A DNA stretch of 64,000 nt, taken from NCBI GenBank assembly GCA_011799875.1, contig CM022302.1, forward strand, positions 102,736,237-102,800,236. The letters run 5' to 3'. The position numbers and the translations under genes were made by a program. Under the pieces are notes generated by a model. It ran no database searches. It was not told the origin of the DNA and saw only the letters and a list, made by a program, of their open reading frames with translations. Below are positions 21,211 through 32,584 of the stretch, one piece after another; the stretch's first letter is position 1; each line of letters starts with the position of its first letter. The DNA comes from Thinopyrum elongatum (lineage: Eukaryota > Streptophyta > Magnoliopsida > Poales > Poaceae).

Positions 21211-22943
21211 ACAGTTGGCACTTCGATGGGTGCAAGTTCCTCCATGTGCCAACAGCCGACAACAACGCAGCGGACACCCTCGCCCGCATTGGTTACACCC
21301 GGCAAGCCATACCAACCAGCGTCTCCCTCGAGTGTCTGCGCAAGCCGTCTATCAAACCGTCGCCAGAGTCTGACTCCATCTTCGTGCCGGCAGACCCCGG
21401 AGCAGTCGGATCCAGCTCAGGGACTCCAGCAGCCGGCCCGGGGACTTCAGCAATCGTCCCGGGGGCTTCAGCAGGTGGCCCGGGGACTTTAGCAGGTGGC
21501 CCGGGGGTTGCACCACCAGCACCCGGCCCAGGAATTCCAGTAGACGGCCTGGGGACTACAGCAGTCAGCCCGGGGACTTCATCGACACCACCAGGAGCGG
21601 CTGGCCCCAGCCCACCGCCTCCCAACCCGGCCACCCTCATGCCAGTTGCCATCTTCACGGTGGTGGCGGCCCCATCTTGGGCACAGCCCAGCCGCGACTA
21701 TCTGGTAAGCAGCGTGCTACCAGCAGACAAAGTGCTAGCCCGGCAGATCCAGCGCCGGGCGAGTGCCTACACCATCGTCAACAGAGAGCTCGCCAAGTGG
21801 AGCATGACCAGCGTTTATCAGCGCTGTGTGGAGCCGGAGAAGGGCATGGAGATCCTCAGAGACATCCACCAAGGCGAATGTGGCCACCACGCCACCTCCC
21901 GGTCCCTCGTAGCCAAAGCCTTTCGCCATGGTTTCTTCTGGCCGACTGCATTGGACGATGCCAAGGAGTTGGTCAAGAAGTGCAAAGGGTGCCAGAAGTT
22001 CAACACCAAGCAACACCATCCGGCCTCTGTCCTCAAGACCATCCCCATCACCTGGCCATTTGCCGTGTGGGGTTTGGACATGGTGGGTCCTTTCAAGATG
22101 GCACGCGGCAGCATGACTCATTTGCTGGTCACCGTGGACAAATTCACCAAGTGGATAGAGGCCAAGCCAATCAAGAAGCTGAACGGTCCGACTGCCGTCA
22201 TGTTCGTCGCCGACATCACCGTCTGATACGGCGTTCCACACAGCATCACCACCGACAACGGCACCAACTTCGCCAAATGCGCCTTGCGCCGTTTCTGCGC
22301 AAACCAGGGTATCCGACTGGACCTAGCGTCCGTTGCCCATCCGCAATCAAATAGCCAGGTGGAGCGAGCAAATGGCCTCATCCTGTCTGGCATCAAGCCC
22401 CGCCTGATCGAGCCACTGGAGCGATCGGCCGGCTACTGGATCGATGAACTGCCGGCCGTCCTCTGGAGTCTTCGGACCACGCCCAACAGATCAACCGGCT
22501 TTACGGCCTTCTTCCTCGTGTACGGTGCTGAGGCTATCATCCCCATGGATATCGAGTTCGACTCGCCTCGCGTCACTATGTACACGGAGGCAGAAGCAAA
22601 GGAGGAGCGAGAAGACGGCGTCGACCTGCTGGAAGAGGCCCGGCTGCTAGCATGCAGCCGGTTTGCCATCTACCAGCAGAGCCTGCGTAGCTACCACAAC
22701 AAGAAGGTCAAGCCGCGTACATTCCGCGAAGGCGACCTTGTGCTCCGCCTGATCCAGCGATCAGCCGGCCAGCACAAGCTCGCAGCACCTTGGGAAGGCC
22801 CCTTCATCGTCAGCAAGGCCCTGGGCAACGACTCGTACTACCTCATCGACACCCAAAAGCCCAGGGCACGCAAGCGAAGCACAGCCGGCGAAGAAACGGA
22901 GCGGCCATGGAATGCGAACCTACTTCGTCTGTTTCACAGTTAA
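21211..22943 (+). pseudogene. pol: Gypsy-1 RNase H tail and integrase (one stop)
   Basis: After the deletion junction the frame reads CKFLHVPTADNNAADTLARI, the end of an archaeal-type RNase H. A Pro/Gly-rich linker with GTSAGGPGT-like repeats (about 21400-21600) follows. The integrase HHCC finger is GECGHHATSRSLVAKAF then CKGCQKF. The catalytic core has WGLDMVGPF, TDNGTNF and QVERANG. The C-terminal part (KVKPRTFREGDLVLRL, LAAPWEGPFIV) ends at TAA 22943. TGA at 22224-22226 interrupts the core (before YGVPHSI); CGA-to-TGA is likely. Integrase inserts the cDNA copy; this one is dead. The domains match the Tat-type gypsy lineage. Confidence 0.88.
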
Positions 22944-23878
22944 AGCGAGTGTATGTACCATGCCAACTTTTGTATTAAGTAAACACCTCAGGTCCCTTGA
23001 GAGGTACTCGGGGGCTACCTTTTTATCCACAAGATAAGCTTATACCATGAATTGAGTTTTTTTGTATATTCTTGCCATGTCCGGGTTCCGGTCAGCCGAC
23101 TCGGGGGCTCGCCGTCTTAGCCTAAGTCCGCACCAGCCGGGGCCGACTAGTAGTGTGCCGACGCCAAAGCCCTCTCTTCGCTCCATGTCACAGCTCACAG
23201 CGCGGCTGTCCGACTGGCAAGAGTCAAAGGCCGAAAACGCTGTCCACACGAAAAACGACCAAGGAAAATGCTGGCTATGGCCAAGCCGGCCTCTCGCCTC
23301 CCTCATCCAGCTGCTCAGCAGCCGGCAGGCCGGCTTCTCGCTCGACTAAGCTACGCTCTAAGCGGCTGAAGTAACTTGCCCATTCTAAAATGACCAAGTC
23401 CCAGACCCAGCCACAGACCGCAGTGCGGCTGTCCGGCTGGCAGGGAGGCAGCCAAGGGAACGCGGCGAAGGAAAAAGCCAAAGAGGGCAAAAGCAAACTC
23501 AAGCTAGAACCTGGCAACACATGCAAAATGTGGGGATTTAAACTGTGTACATTGCAAAAGGGCCCAAGGCCAGCATTCATCAAGTTTAAAAATACACCCC
23601 CAGTGGATGGAACCGCGCATAACTGACATTGTTTTCAAGCACGAGACAGAAAAACTCGAAAAAAGATGACAGGCCATCTAGGCGGACGGCTCCTCGGGCT
23701 ACACGGACTGGTCGGCAGCAGGCATAGCTCCGGCTAGTGGGGCTGCCGGCTGCGGAGTCTTGGCCTGGCGGTCGGCGGCGGCTGACATGGTCCCCGGCTG
23801 GTCGCTAGTCGGCGCCGGGTCGGGCCGAGTCCGGCTGGTCGCTCCGCCACCTGGTGCGGCGTAGCTGCCACCCTCGTC
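22944..23878 (+). other. Gypsy-1 spacer between integrase and antisense gene
   Basis: This is about 930 bp without a supported ORF. It has CTCGGGGGCT motifs (23008, 23100) and two imperfect copies of a GCGGCTGTCC(GA)GCTGGCA segment (near 23200 and 23412) about 210 bp apart. It should hold the 3' ends of the convergent pol and antisense transcripts. Confidence 0.5.
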
Positions 23879-26800
23879 CTAGTCGTCCTCATAGCCTTCG
23901 TCGCTGGAGGCAATCTCCTCCGCCGAGTCCTCCCCATCCGACGGGTTCAGGCCGAACCAAGACGGGGGCACTTCGGCGCCGTTGTCTTCCCGCTCCGGGA
24001 CAAAGACGCTGACATCAGCGTATTCGGCAAGACCCGATGCTCGGATGGCGATAGCGTCACGCTCCGCCGCCAGCTCCGGCAGCGCCTCCTGGCGGAAGGT
24101 GGCTAGCTGCGCCAGGCGCAGCTCGGAGTACAAGGCCTTGACGAACTCCAGCGCCTTCGCAGCCCCACACCGCACCGCGGAGCTCTTCCAGGCTCCGAGC
24201 CGGTCAGCCGCCACCTTCAGCCAGTCGGCCGTCCGACTGGGAGTCCGCGGGATCCGAGAACCCGGCCACAAGCCCTCCAAGACCTACGACCCGGCCCGCT
24301 GAAGCCGGCGGAGTAGGCGGCGCATTGGCTCGAGGCACATCCGGACGGCCATGAGCTGTTCGCGCAAGGTCCGAGGCCGGTCCTGCGCGATCTCCTTGCC
24401 CCGCCGCCTGCACTCCTCGTGTTGGGCCTCGATAGCCATGCAAACGGCGACAGAGTGGCCCGGGAGGAACTCTGTTCAAAAAAGACAAAAGTGTCAGAAG
24501 ACGGCTTCCAGCAACAGCTGGCAGCCAGCAGTCGGCAACAAAAAGAAAGGGACGCACCGTCGAGCAGATCCTCGATCACGGTGTAGCCGTCCCGGAGGAT
24601 CTTCTCCTTCTCGGACCAGTCCGAGTGCTGGATCTCGAACTCGGCCGTGAGGTTTTCCTCGTCCGCCTTCAGCTGCCGGACCCGCTCCGCGTGCCGCTCG
24701 GCCTGGTCCGCCAGCTCCTTCTCCGACCGGTCGCACACCGAGGCCGCCTGGTCGCGCTCCTGCCCGACAACCCGGAGCTGGCCCTTGAGCTCGGCCACGC
24801 ACTCCCTCAGCTGGGCGGCAGCCGCTGAAACAAACAAGAGACGTCACCATCTACTCCAACAAAAACAAGAACAAGCCGCCGGAGAAGATCCGGCCCGACT
24901 GCTCAGCAGTCAGCCCGAATCTCGGGGGCTACACCCAGCGGGTGCGCTGGCGCGCCCCCCACTAGAAGCCGGCTTACGTACCTCGGCTCTGAGTCAGCTC
25001 AGTGGTCCGGGTGGTGAGCGTCCGGTTCTGTGTGTTGTAGGCGGCCGCCCGCATGTTGTGGTAGTCCTGCAACAAAAACAAGCATTTCAGCAAACAAAAA
25101 GAATACCTTTGAGTTCCAACCCGCCTGCTCAGCAGCCGGCTCGGAACTCGGGGGCTACACCCAGTGGGTGTGCTGGCGCGCCCCCACAGAAGGTTAAAAG
25201 ACGAAAAACCAAAAACAAGATGCGCCTACCCGGATGGACGACCGCAGCGCCAGTAGCTCTCCCCTCGCCTTCAGGAGAGTCGCGTTGTGGGCGAGGAACT
25301 GGTCCTCCACATCCCGCACCGCCAAGTTCAGGGCGGCTGGGCCGGCCCCTGCCACCCAACCTGAAGGAGCAGCGCTCGTAGCCCCAGTGCTGACCCCCCG
25401 CGAGCTCGAGGCCGCGGCCTCCACCCGCCTTGGCTCTGAGGTCGCCCGTGGGCGCGCCCGCGCAGGAATGCGCGCAGCCAAGACCCGGCCCGCCGCCTGC
25501 CCAGAGCCGGCTTGCGGCGCCTCCGGCTGGCTGGGCCCGCCACCTCCTCGACCGCCAGCATCCGGCGCGCGCCGAACCTCCTCCACCTCCGGGATGGCAG
25601 CGTTAGTGACCACCAGCCCCGGCACCGACTGGCTGGCTCCGGCTGCCCCCGGCGGCGTTCGGTTCTCCGCCACCTGCACTTCCCGCTGCTCAAGAGTGAT
25701 GGTCTCCGGGACCTCACCACCAGCCGGATTCACCGTAGCCCTGCCATCGGCCTCCGCCTGCGCCTTGGCCACAGCCTCTGCCTCCGCCCTCTCTACGGCC
25801 TGGGCCTCCGCTTGCGCCACTTCTTCTGCCCGGGCGCCTTTTCTGCGGCCTCCTTCTCCTCGCGCGCCTCCCGCGCGTTCCTCCCCGTCGCCTCTCGAAG
25901 AGCGGCAGCCGGATCCACACGCCTGGCCTCCTCGGAGCCGCCCGCTGCGTCCATCAATGATGCGGATGGAGCCCGCGTGATGATGCAGGCCGTCCTGCTC
26001 AACAAGAAAGCAAAGGATGAGGAAACCCCCAGGGGAGAAGAAAAATATGAAGTCGGGGAAGCAAGCGCGCGTACCCGGACATATACAGCATGGGCTTGGG
26101 CCCCTTCCGGGCGGCGGCCACCTTCAGGGCCTCTTGCCGCCTGGTCGCATCCGCCTGCTTGGCCTTCTTCGCTGGGTGGCTGCCAAACCTCCCCGCAAGG
26201 AGGCGGCATTTATGTCCGCCGGCTGAAGCAGCCGGCCGCGACGCAGAAGGGCCGGCTCCCGCCCCCGCGCCTCCGCCAGGTCGGCGCCGCTCCTCGTCGT
26301 CCTAATCGTCGTCATCATCGTCGTCCTCCACCTCCCGAGGAGCTGCCTGCTCCGGCGCTGCATCCTCCGGTGGCCTCGTCGTCGCCACCTTCCTCCATGG
26401 CGGCCGCTCCCAGCTCGGGGTTGCCCACGTCGCTGTTTTCGCGGCCGCGGCATCCAAGTTTGGTCCGCGGCCGGCCCGCCTTGGCCCGGGAAGCGCTACC
26501 TCAAGGCCGGCTGGTCAGGACGGAGGAAAGGAGAGCATTATAAGCAAAGCAGCCGGACCTGGTACTTACCGCTGGGGGCGGGTTGGCCCGACTGTATGGC
26601 TCCTTGCCAATGTGCCACTCCTCCTCGCTGAGCTTGCAGTTGGAGAAGTAGTTCACATGGTGGACCACCTCCACCTCCGGCATCTCCTTGGTGGAGATCC
26701 GGCATGGGTCCTGGTGGCCGCTTATCTCGCTGATGAGATGCGGCCGAAGTTGGAGGGGCGACACCCGGCGCATGATGAAGCCGGCCAGCAGGTCGGCCGG

Positions 26801-27460
26801 CTTGAGCCCCTCCTGGTCAGTCATCTCTTGAAGCCGGGCGAGGACGCTGACGATGAGGGCCGGCAGGCGCTTGGGCGGCTGCTGTTGCCAGTTGTCCCGT
26901 GGCCCAGCAGGCGGCCCGGGCACGAAAGCCGGCAGGTTAATGTAGTCATTGACCTGATGGAGATTTCGGACGTAGAAATAAGACCTCTGCCAGAGCTTGG
27001 TCGACTTGTGCAGAGGGATGGCCGGGAAGCGGGTGCCGCCTCCTGAGCGCCTCACGGCGACGCATGCCCTGCACTGGGCCGGCTCATCCTTCGCCGACGT
27101 GCCCAGCTTGAGGTAGAAGAATCTACCCCAGAGCTCATGCATGGGCAAGACGCCGAGGTACCCCTCGCAGAGTGTGACGAAGGCCGCCATGAGCACCACC
27201 GTGTTGGGGGTGAGGTGATGTGGTTGCAGGCGGTAGAAGTCGAGGAAGGCCCGGAAGAAGTTGCTAACCGGGAGCCCGAAGCCGCGAAGGAAGTGCGTGC
27301 GGAAAACAAGGAGCTCACCGGGCTCCGGCCGCGGCGAGATCTCCCACTCGGGGGGGAGACGCACGCCCATGTTGTCGGCGTGGGGGAGCCTCCGCGTCGC
27401 ACCGAGGAAGTCAATGTGGTCTTCATGTACGTTGGAGCCTAGCCAGCCGCTCTTCGCCAT
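23879..27460 (-). pseudogene. Gypsy-1 antisense accessory gene: PF04195-like region plus coiled coil, spliced
   Basis: The gene starts at 27460 (MAKSGWLGSNVHEDHIDFL) on the strand opposite to pol. The first exon (27460-26570, donor GCG/GTAAGT) has the 'putative gypsy type transposon' pattern: LLVFRTHFLRGFGLPVSNFF, FYRLQPHHLTPNTVVLM, FVTLCEGYLGV. Further exons are 25066-24982 (TTGCAG/ and /GTACGT), 24824-24558 (TTTCAG/ and /GTGCGT) and 24471 onward. They encode Ala/Arg/Glu-rich and coiled-coil sequence (LRECVAELKGQLRVVGQERD). A likely in-frame TAG near 24290 interrupts the last exon; the frame continues to an acidic tail (SDEGYEDD) and a stop at 23879. The exact exon limits between 26570 and 25067 are unresolved. 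Function unknown. Confidence 0.75.
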
Positions 27461-28100
27461 GGCTTGAAGACGGCAAGGAGAAGCCCGGGGACGAGAATGC
27501 AGGCGATGCTACGGCGACGCAGGGCAACAGGGGCATTGCGGTGGCCGCGGCAAAGCAGTGGCTGCGACGGAGCGGCAGCAGAAGAGCAGCAACAGCGGCA
27601 GCAAGAGGAAGAAGAGGGAGTAGGAGGGGATGCGCGTGCGCTCTGCCGCCCCTCCTCCTCCCCCTATTTCTAGCTGGCAAGGGCGAAGCCGAGGCGATGT
27701 GGGGGCGTGGGATTAACTGCGCCCCACGCCCCGCACGCCCCTGTGCATCCCGCGCGGTAAAGCCGCATTAATCGCGCCGCAGAAGGGCAACCGCCCCCTC
27801 CGGCCGCAACGGATCCACGCGCGGGCCGAGGCTCTGTAGTGGCGGGCCCCAGCCTGCAGCGACGTCCCGTCGTGCGCGTGGGCTGGCAGGCCGGCTTGAC
27901 CCGCTGACGCCGCATGGTGTGCGCGTTGCGGGCGGCGCCACCCCAGCTCCCGCCTCGTCGATTCGAATCTGCCAGGCGGCCGCTGCCGTGGCCGGCTACT
28001 GGCGTCTGGCTCCTCCCAGCCGGGCGGGGTGGAAGGCAGAAGATCTCTCGAAGGGGAAACTGCTGAGGCACTTCGCCGGTTAGCCGTAGAGCCTCACCAG
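27461..28100 (-). other. Upstream region of the gypsy-1 antisense gene
   Basis: This GC-rich stretch lies between the antisense start codon and the 3' LTR. It should contain the antisense promoter; only a weak TATA-like CTAGAAATAGG (minus strand, near 27665) is visible. ORFs here are chance products of GC-richness. Confidence 0.4.
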
Positions 28101-28113
28101 CTTCGGGGACTAC
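28101..28113 (+). other. Gypsy-1 polypurine tract
   Basis: CTTCGGGGACTAC lies immediately before the 3' LTR start (TGTTAGGGGG, 28114). The purine core is CGGGGA, a common form in this group of gypsy elements. Confidence 0.6.
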
Positions 28114-28448
28114 TGTTAGGGGGATAGACCCCGCGTAGCCTCACCCGCACTTAACAACATTTCAAGGCATCGGGGCAAGCCAGGCCCCTCAGGCCGGCAG
28201 GTCTCACGACGGGCCCCCAGAGCCGGCTGGTGCCATACAGCCGGCCTCCAGAAGACGGCACGCTCTTCGACGGTGGCGTGGGTATGGGCCGGCTTCTAGC
28301 TGGTGGCCCGCCCCTTCGCTCGGAGTCTGAGCCCGACCAGGCAACAAACTGGGGCATGGCCACAGTGCGCCATGCCTCCCCCAAATCACGGCCGTATGGC
28401 TATAGTAGGCACCGCCTGGCAGCCGCCAACCTGCCCGCCGTGGCGCTG
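28114..28448 (+). repeat. Gypsy-1 3' LTR, first part
   Basis: These 335 bp match the start of the 5' LTR (4331 onward). They are cut by the LARD insertion; the last five bases (CGCTG) are the left target duplication. The LTR resumes at 38307. Confidence 0.92.
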
Positions 28449-31400
28449 TGTCAGGACCGGTTTTCCAGGATATAAATTTCCCAGTCAATGGTCCTTGTGC
28501 TCACCAGCCCCAGGATTACTGTTAGCTGATGAGACATAATCTTGATACAAAAATTCCAAGCAAAAATACAAAATATGAAGTACAAGACCATTCTGGCCTA
28601 TGAGTACAGCAAATGGTTTCTAGTGGTTGATGGCGGAAGCGGCTTGCGGTTCATCAGCGTCTATGGGACTCCATTTCCCACAGGAACAGCTGACCTGGAT
28701 AACTCCTATCTTCGCGAGGCTGTTATCATCATTGCCTAGGTTCCGGGGCTGTTATCACAGCGCTCCTCTCCAAGCAAGAAATCTGGCCAAGACAATAGCC
28801 AGGGACAAGCCAGTGAGTACTTTGAATGTACTCGCAAACATCATGAAAACAGATATAATATAACAGGTGGTAATCATGCACTGCAATAATATATGGTCAT
28901 TCAATCATACACAAGACAAAATTCATGATGCAAGCAAGCAGGTTATTCATGCTATAAATAATTAGGCAATCAAGGAATAAAAATGAAATAATCCAATCGG
29001 GTGTCTGAAGCGACGTCTCGAAAGGGTAAGAAAATAAAACATGCCACAGTCGGGCGTCTGAGCGACGCCACATAAAGGGCTTATCGTGAAAATAAATAAC
29101 AAGCGTGCCACAGTCGGGCGTCTGAGCGACGCCACATAAAGGGCTTATAATGAAAATAAATAACAAGCGTGCCACAGTCGGGCGTCTGAGCGACGCCACA
29201 TAAAGGGCTTATAATGAAAATAATTAACAAGCGTGCCACAGTCGGGCGTCTGAGCGACGCCACATAAAGGGCTTATAATGTAAATAAATAACAAGCGTGC
29301 CACAGTCGGGCGTCTAAGCGACGCCACATAAAGGGCTTATAATGAAATAATTAATAGCAGGAGTATCCAGGAGGTAGGACCATCCCAAGTGATACTCCAC
29401 AATTCACATAATAGAAATGGTTAGTCCATAACAGTAATAATCATAGATATCATCCATCACCATTCATGACCAAAGTTCTGGTTTGAAATTTTTCCTCCAA
29501 AGACCGACTCTAAGACCAACACTTGACCTATCCCAGACTGTAGTCCTTAAACCGCGGACACGGCTATTCGAATAGATGTTTACTCTACACAGGATGTACT
29601 CTCTACCCACGAGTAACGGATTCCTTTAGCCCACCGGGACTAATTCCGCTTACGGTCTTTTAGTTGAGAACACACCTGACCCGCACACACCAGCTTAACT
29701 TCCCGATGCCTGGAATCACCCACGACATTCGTTAAGCAAAACTCTAAGTGGGGATGCTACAACCTCGATTAGCATGGGATCAAATTTATATCGCGCGCTA
29801 CTAAGGGGTGCCCCCCTCTCGGTCCCAACCGGAAACACCCATGCCCCCGGACCAAGTGACATGCCTACCAGGATCAGTGGTATCTTTCACTATGGCCTCT
29901 CTGTATGGCGTGTGCAAGGAAAGAGGTTGACGACTTACTCGACCATACCCTACTCATGGCAGGGACATGTGGTAGCACGACTCAAGTATGGGGGTTACTG
30001 GTGCAAGACTCGGTCTACGGTCGACTCAGGAGGTTCAACTTTCCCTGCAATGGTTAGCACAACAAATACTTCTGTTCAATCACCAACAGGTTCACCACCC
30101 ATCATGCCTCGTCATGCCCTTACTGATCTCTCTCGTCACCACGAGGTACCATTTTTCACGGTCATAACATATCCACGACAAAACTTCTCCCCGAAGTTTG
30201 TCCGGACCAGCTCAGGCATACGTGGCATGAGGCAGTAACCACTTCACATGTATATCACATGATCACAGCAAATCAACTTCTCATCATATGCATTCATGCA
30301 TGACTTATCATCATATGCAAAACTCATTATTTCATGTGACATAAACATAGCTTACTACTCCTAGCAAGCATTCAACCAACAAAATATCATATCAGGTGTT
30401 CAAGATGCTTGCCTTGGGGTTGCAGAAGGGTGGGGTGCACTCCAAAAAAAATTTGAAAGTAATCTTCCCTCCATTTTTCCTATTTTGAAAATATTGGAAT
30501 CAATACATATTTTCAAAATAGTGCAGAAAAGTTGTTGGAATATTTTTGAAATAAATATGTAAATAAACTAGATGAAATTTGGGTGACAACAGAAAAAGAA
30601 TCAATTGATTTGAAGCTGTGGTTAAAAAGATATAGCCGGTCAAAGATCAGTCAAACTATTTTTTAAATAAAGGTCTGAAAAAGAAACGGTTCCGGTGAGA
30701 ATACGCTTACTGGAACCGAAAGCGTACTTAGAAAAATACGCCTTCACCGAGGGGAGGCGCCTAAGATGGGAGTTGCGCCACCGGCGGCTGGGCTGGCTCA
30801 CTGACAGGTGGGACCCACCTGTCGGGTTCACCATCTTCCTCCCGCGCGCCTGGGACAGAGGCAGAGGCGCGGCTCCGGTGACGATTGCCGGCGCAACAGA
30901 GCACCGTTCCCTACGTTCGGCACACTCGCATGATCAGGAGGGAGGGGCGCATCTGCTGGAGGGGGGGAAGATCGATGGGGAGCTCGGATTCAAGTAGAGC
31001 AGTGCCCATGGCGGACGAGAGTGTCGGGCGAAGAGAGGCCCTTGCTCCTGGGGAGTCTCTGGTGCAATTGGCATTGGGAGTGGCTTCGCGTGGTCAACAA
31101 GGGATTACTCGAGATGGAAGCGGCGGAGAAGTGGCTTCGGTTGGCTTGGATTTATCCGGGAGGCCGCGGCGGGCGTTGCGGAGGTGGAGGAGGAAAGTGA
31201 CCTCGTCCGGCCGTTCTGCTGCTCGGGACGGCTCCTGAAGGGAGATGGGGAGGTGGTCGATGACCCATACGAGCTCGGAGGGGGTTTAAATAGGCAGAGT
31301 AGGTCGGTTCGTCGGGGCAAAAGGATAAGCACGGCGGCGGCGGCCACTATTGCAGCACAGAGGAGGTGGGGGCTGACTGCCTGAGCTTGCAGAGGAAGGC

Positions 31401-32584
31401 GACGAGGTTGCGGATGAGCACGGCGGGCTGGGGGTCTCGGGGCGCGCCAGGTGGCCCGTACGGCACCGACCATGGCAGGCGGCGATGGCGGCTAGCGCCT
31501 GGCTCGCCGGAGACGTGGCAGATGCTGTGGTGCTCGTGAACGATGCAGGTTAGGCCTAGGCGCCACGCGGGGAGCAGCGAATGGTCCAGAGCGAGCTTGG
31601 GGAGGCGCTGTCCTGGGGCGCGGCGGCTCGGGCGTAGCACGTGCAAAACGCGCGCTCTGGCTGCGCCCGGTGCACACACGGTGACCGTTCGACGAAATGC
31701 CCTGGTGAGCTAGGAGGCTTGGATGCAAACACAAATTAACAGGGCTAGGTTAGCACTAGCTAGAAGACTAGTGGACATGTTGGTTCGTCCAGAAGGGGAA
31801 GTTCACAATACAAAAGTAGAACCATGCCAAATCTTGTCATGAGCTACAGGTGTTTGATGAAATGCCAGTGGCATCTAAAGGACTCTGATGGCAACCAAAC
31901 TTTCCAGATTGGTGTCTCCTTCGTTTAAATAGATGGTGGTTGAGTTGGTTTGGTAAAATAAGAAACTTGATAATGCAATTTTTGTCAGAATTCAATTCTA
32001 GACAGAAACTGCAGAACATGTTTTGGTGGAGTAAAAAGATGATTTTAGGTCTGATCTTCAGGACTTAAGGGTTTGGTTGGATGAAATATAAGCAGGAAAA
32101 ATTTCATAGGTATTTGTGCAAATTAAAATAGGGTTGCAGTTCAAACTGCCCAACTGGACCAGAATAGAAATGAGGAGGTTTTGCTCAATTTTTATAAAGC
32201 ACAAAGCTGGATTTTTGCATAAAAATGAGTTATATGCATCTACTGACATCTCCAATTTTTTATGTAATTTTAAAGAAATATTTAAAGCAGTTGTAGTGCA
32301 ATGGGAGCCCTTAAAAGAATGGAAAAGCCATTTTAGAAGAATTGATGCTTGGCAAAAGTATTATACAAATGCTTCCACTTGCATACCTAACAAAAATCAA
32401 ATGTTTTAAGAAAGCATTCAAGCCCCTCAATATTATCCAAAAGTTTCAGATAAGAGGGAAAAAATTTAAAATCCAGAGAAAAGAACTAGCTCTGAAATTA
32501 ATAGAAAAGTCAAAAAAATAGAAAATAAATCTTCCTGACAAAATTTTAATTAATAAAACAAGATTAAATTTTTGGGGTGTTACA
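28449..32584 (-). repeat. LARD 3' LTR (left copy)
   Basis: This 4136-bp LTR is AT-rich at both ends with a GC-rich section around 30690-31690. It contains the five-copy 64-bp tandem repeat. Several ORFs of 60-154 codons on both strands recur in the other LTR simply because the LTRs are copies; I do not call any of them as genes. Confidence 0.92.
29041..29356. repeat. 64-bp tandem repeat, five copies (left LARD LTR)
   Basis: Units start at 29041, 29105, 29169, 29233 and 29297, exactly 64 bp apart. Each holds GGGCGTCTGAGCGACGCC, an inverted repeat (GGCGTC / GACGCC), followed by an AT-rich linker. A diverged part-unit precedes them (about 28990-29035). Because 64 is not a multiple of three and all minus-strand frames are open, the array creates false overlapping ORFs. 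Confidence 0.93.

Noticed and set aside
24647..26543. Long plus-strand ORFs (up to 343 codons) over the gypsy-1 antisense gene
   Set aside because: They are Arg/Pro/Ser/Ala-rich shadows of the spliced minus-strand gene in GC-rich DNA.
28897..29327. Three similar minus-strand ORFs (MASLRRPTVARLL...)
   Set aside because: They are the 64-bp repeat read in shifting frames; the unit is open in all three.
29041..29356. Regularly spaced 64-bp repeats as a possible CRISPR array
   Set aside because: The whole unit including the 'spacer' is conserved, the sequence is a plant LTR and there is no cas gene.
29774..30238. A 154-codon ORF in the LARD LTR, also open in the other LTR (35494-35958)
   Set aside because: The two copies are the same LTR with about 1.5% difference, so both being open is not independent evidence. 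No domain is recognised and nothing suggests selection on the protein.
30695..31734. Overlapping ORFs of 60-122 codons on both strands, repeated at 36415-37454
   Set aside because: The stretch is GC-rich, which produces long chance ORFs in all frames. The pairs are LTR copies.
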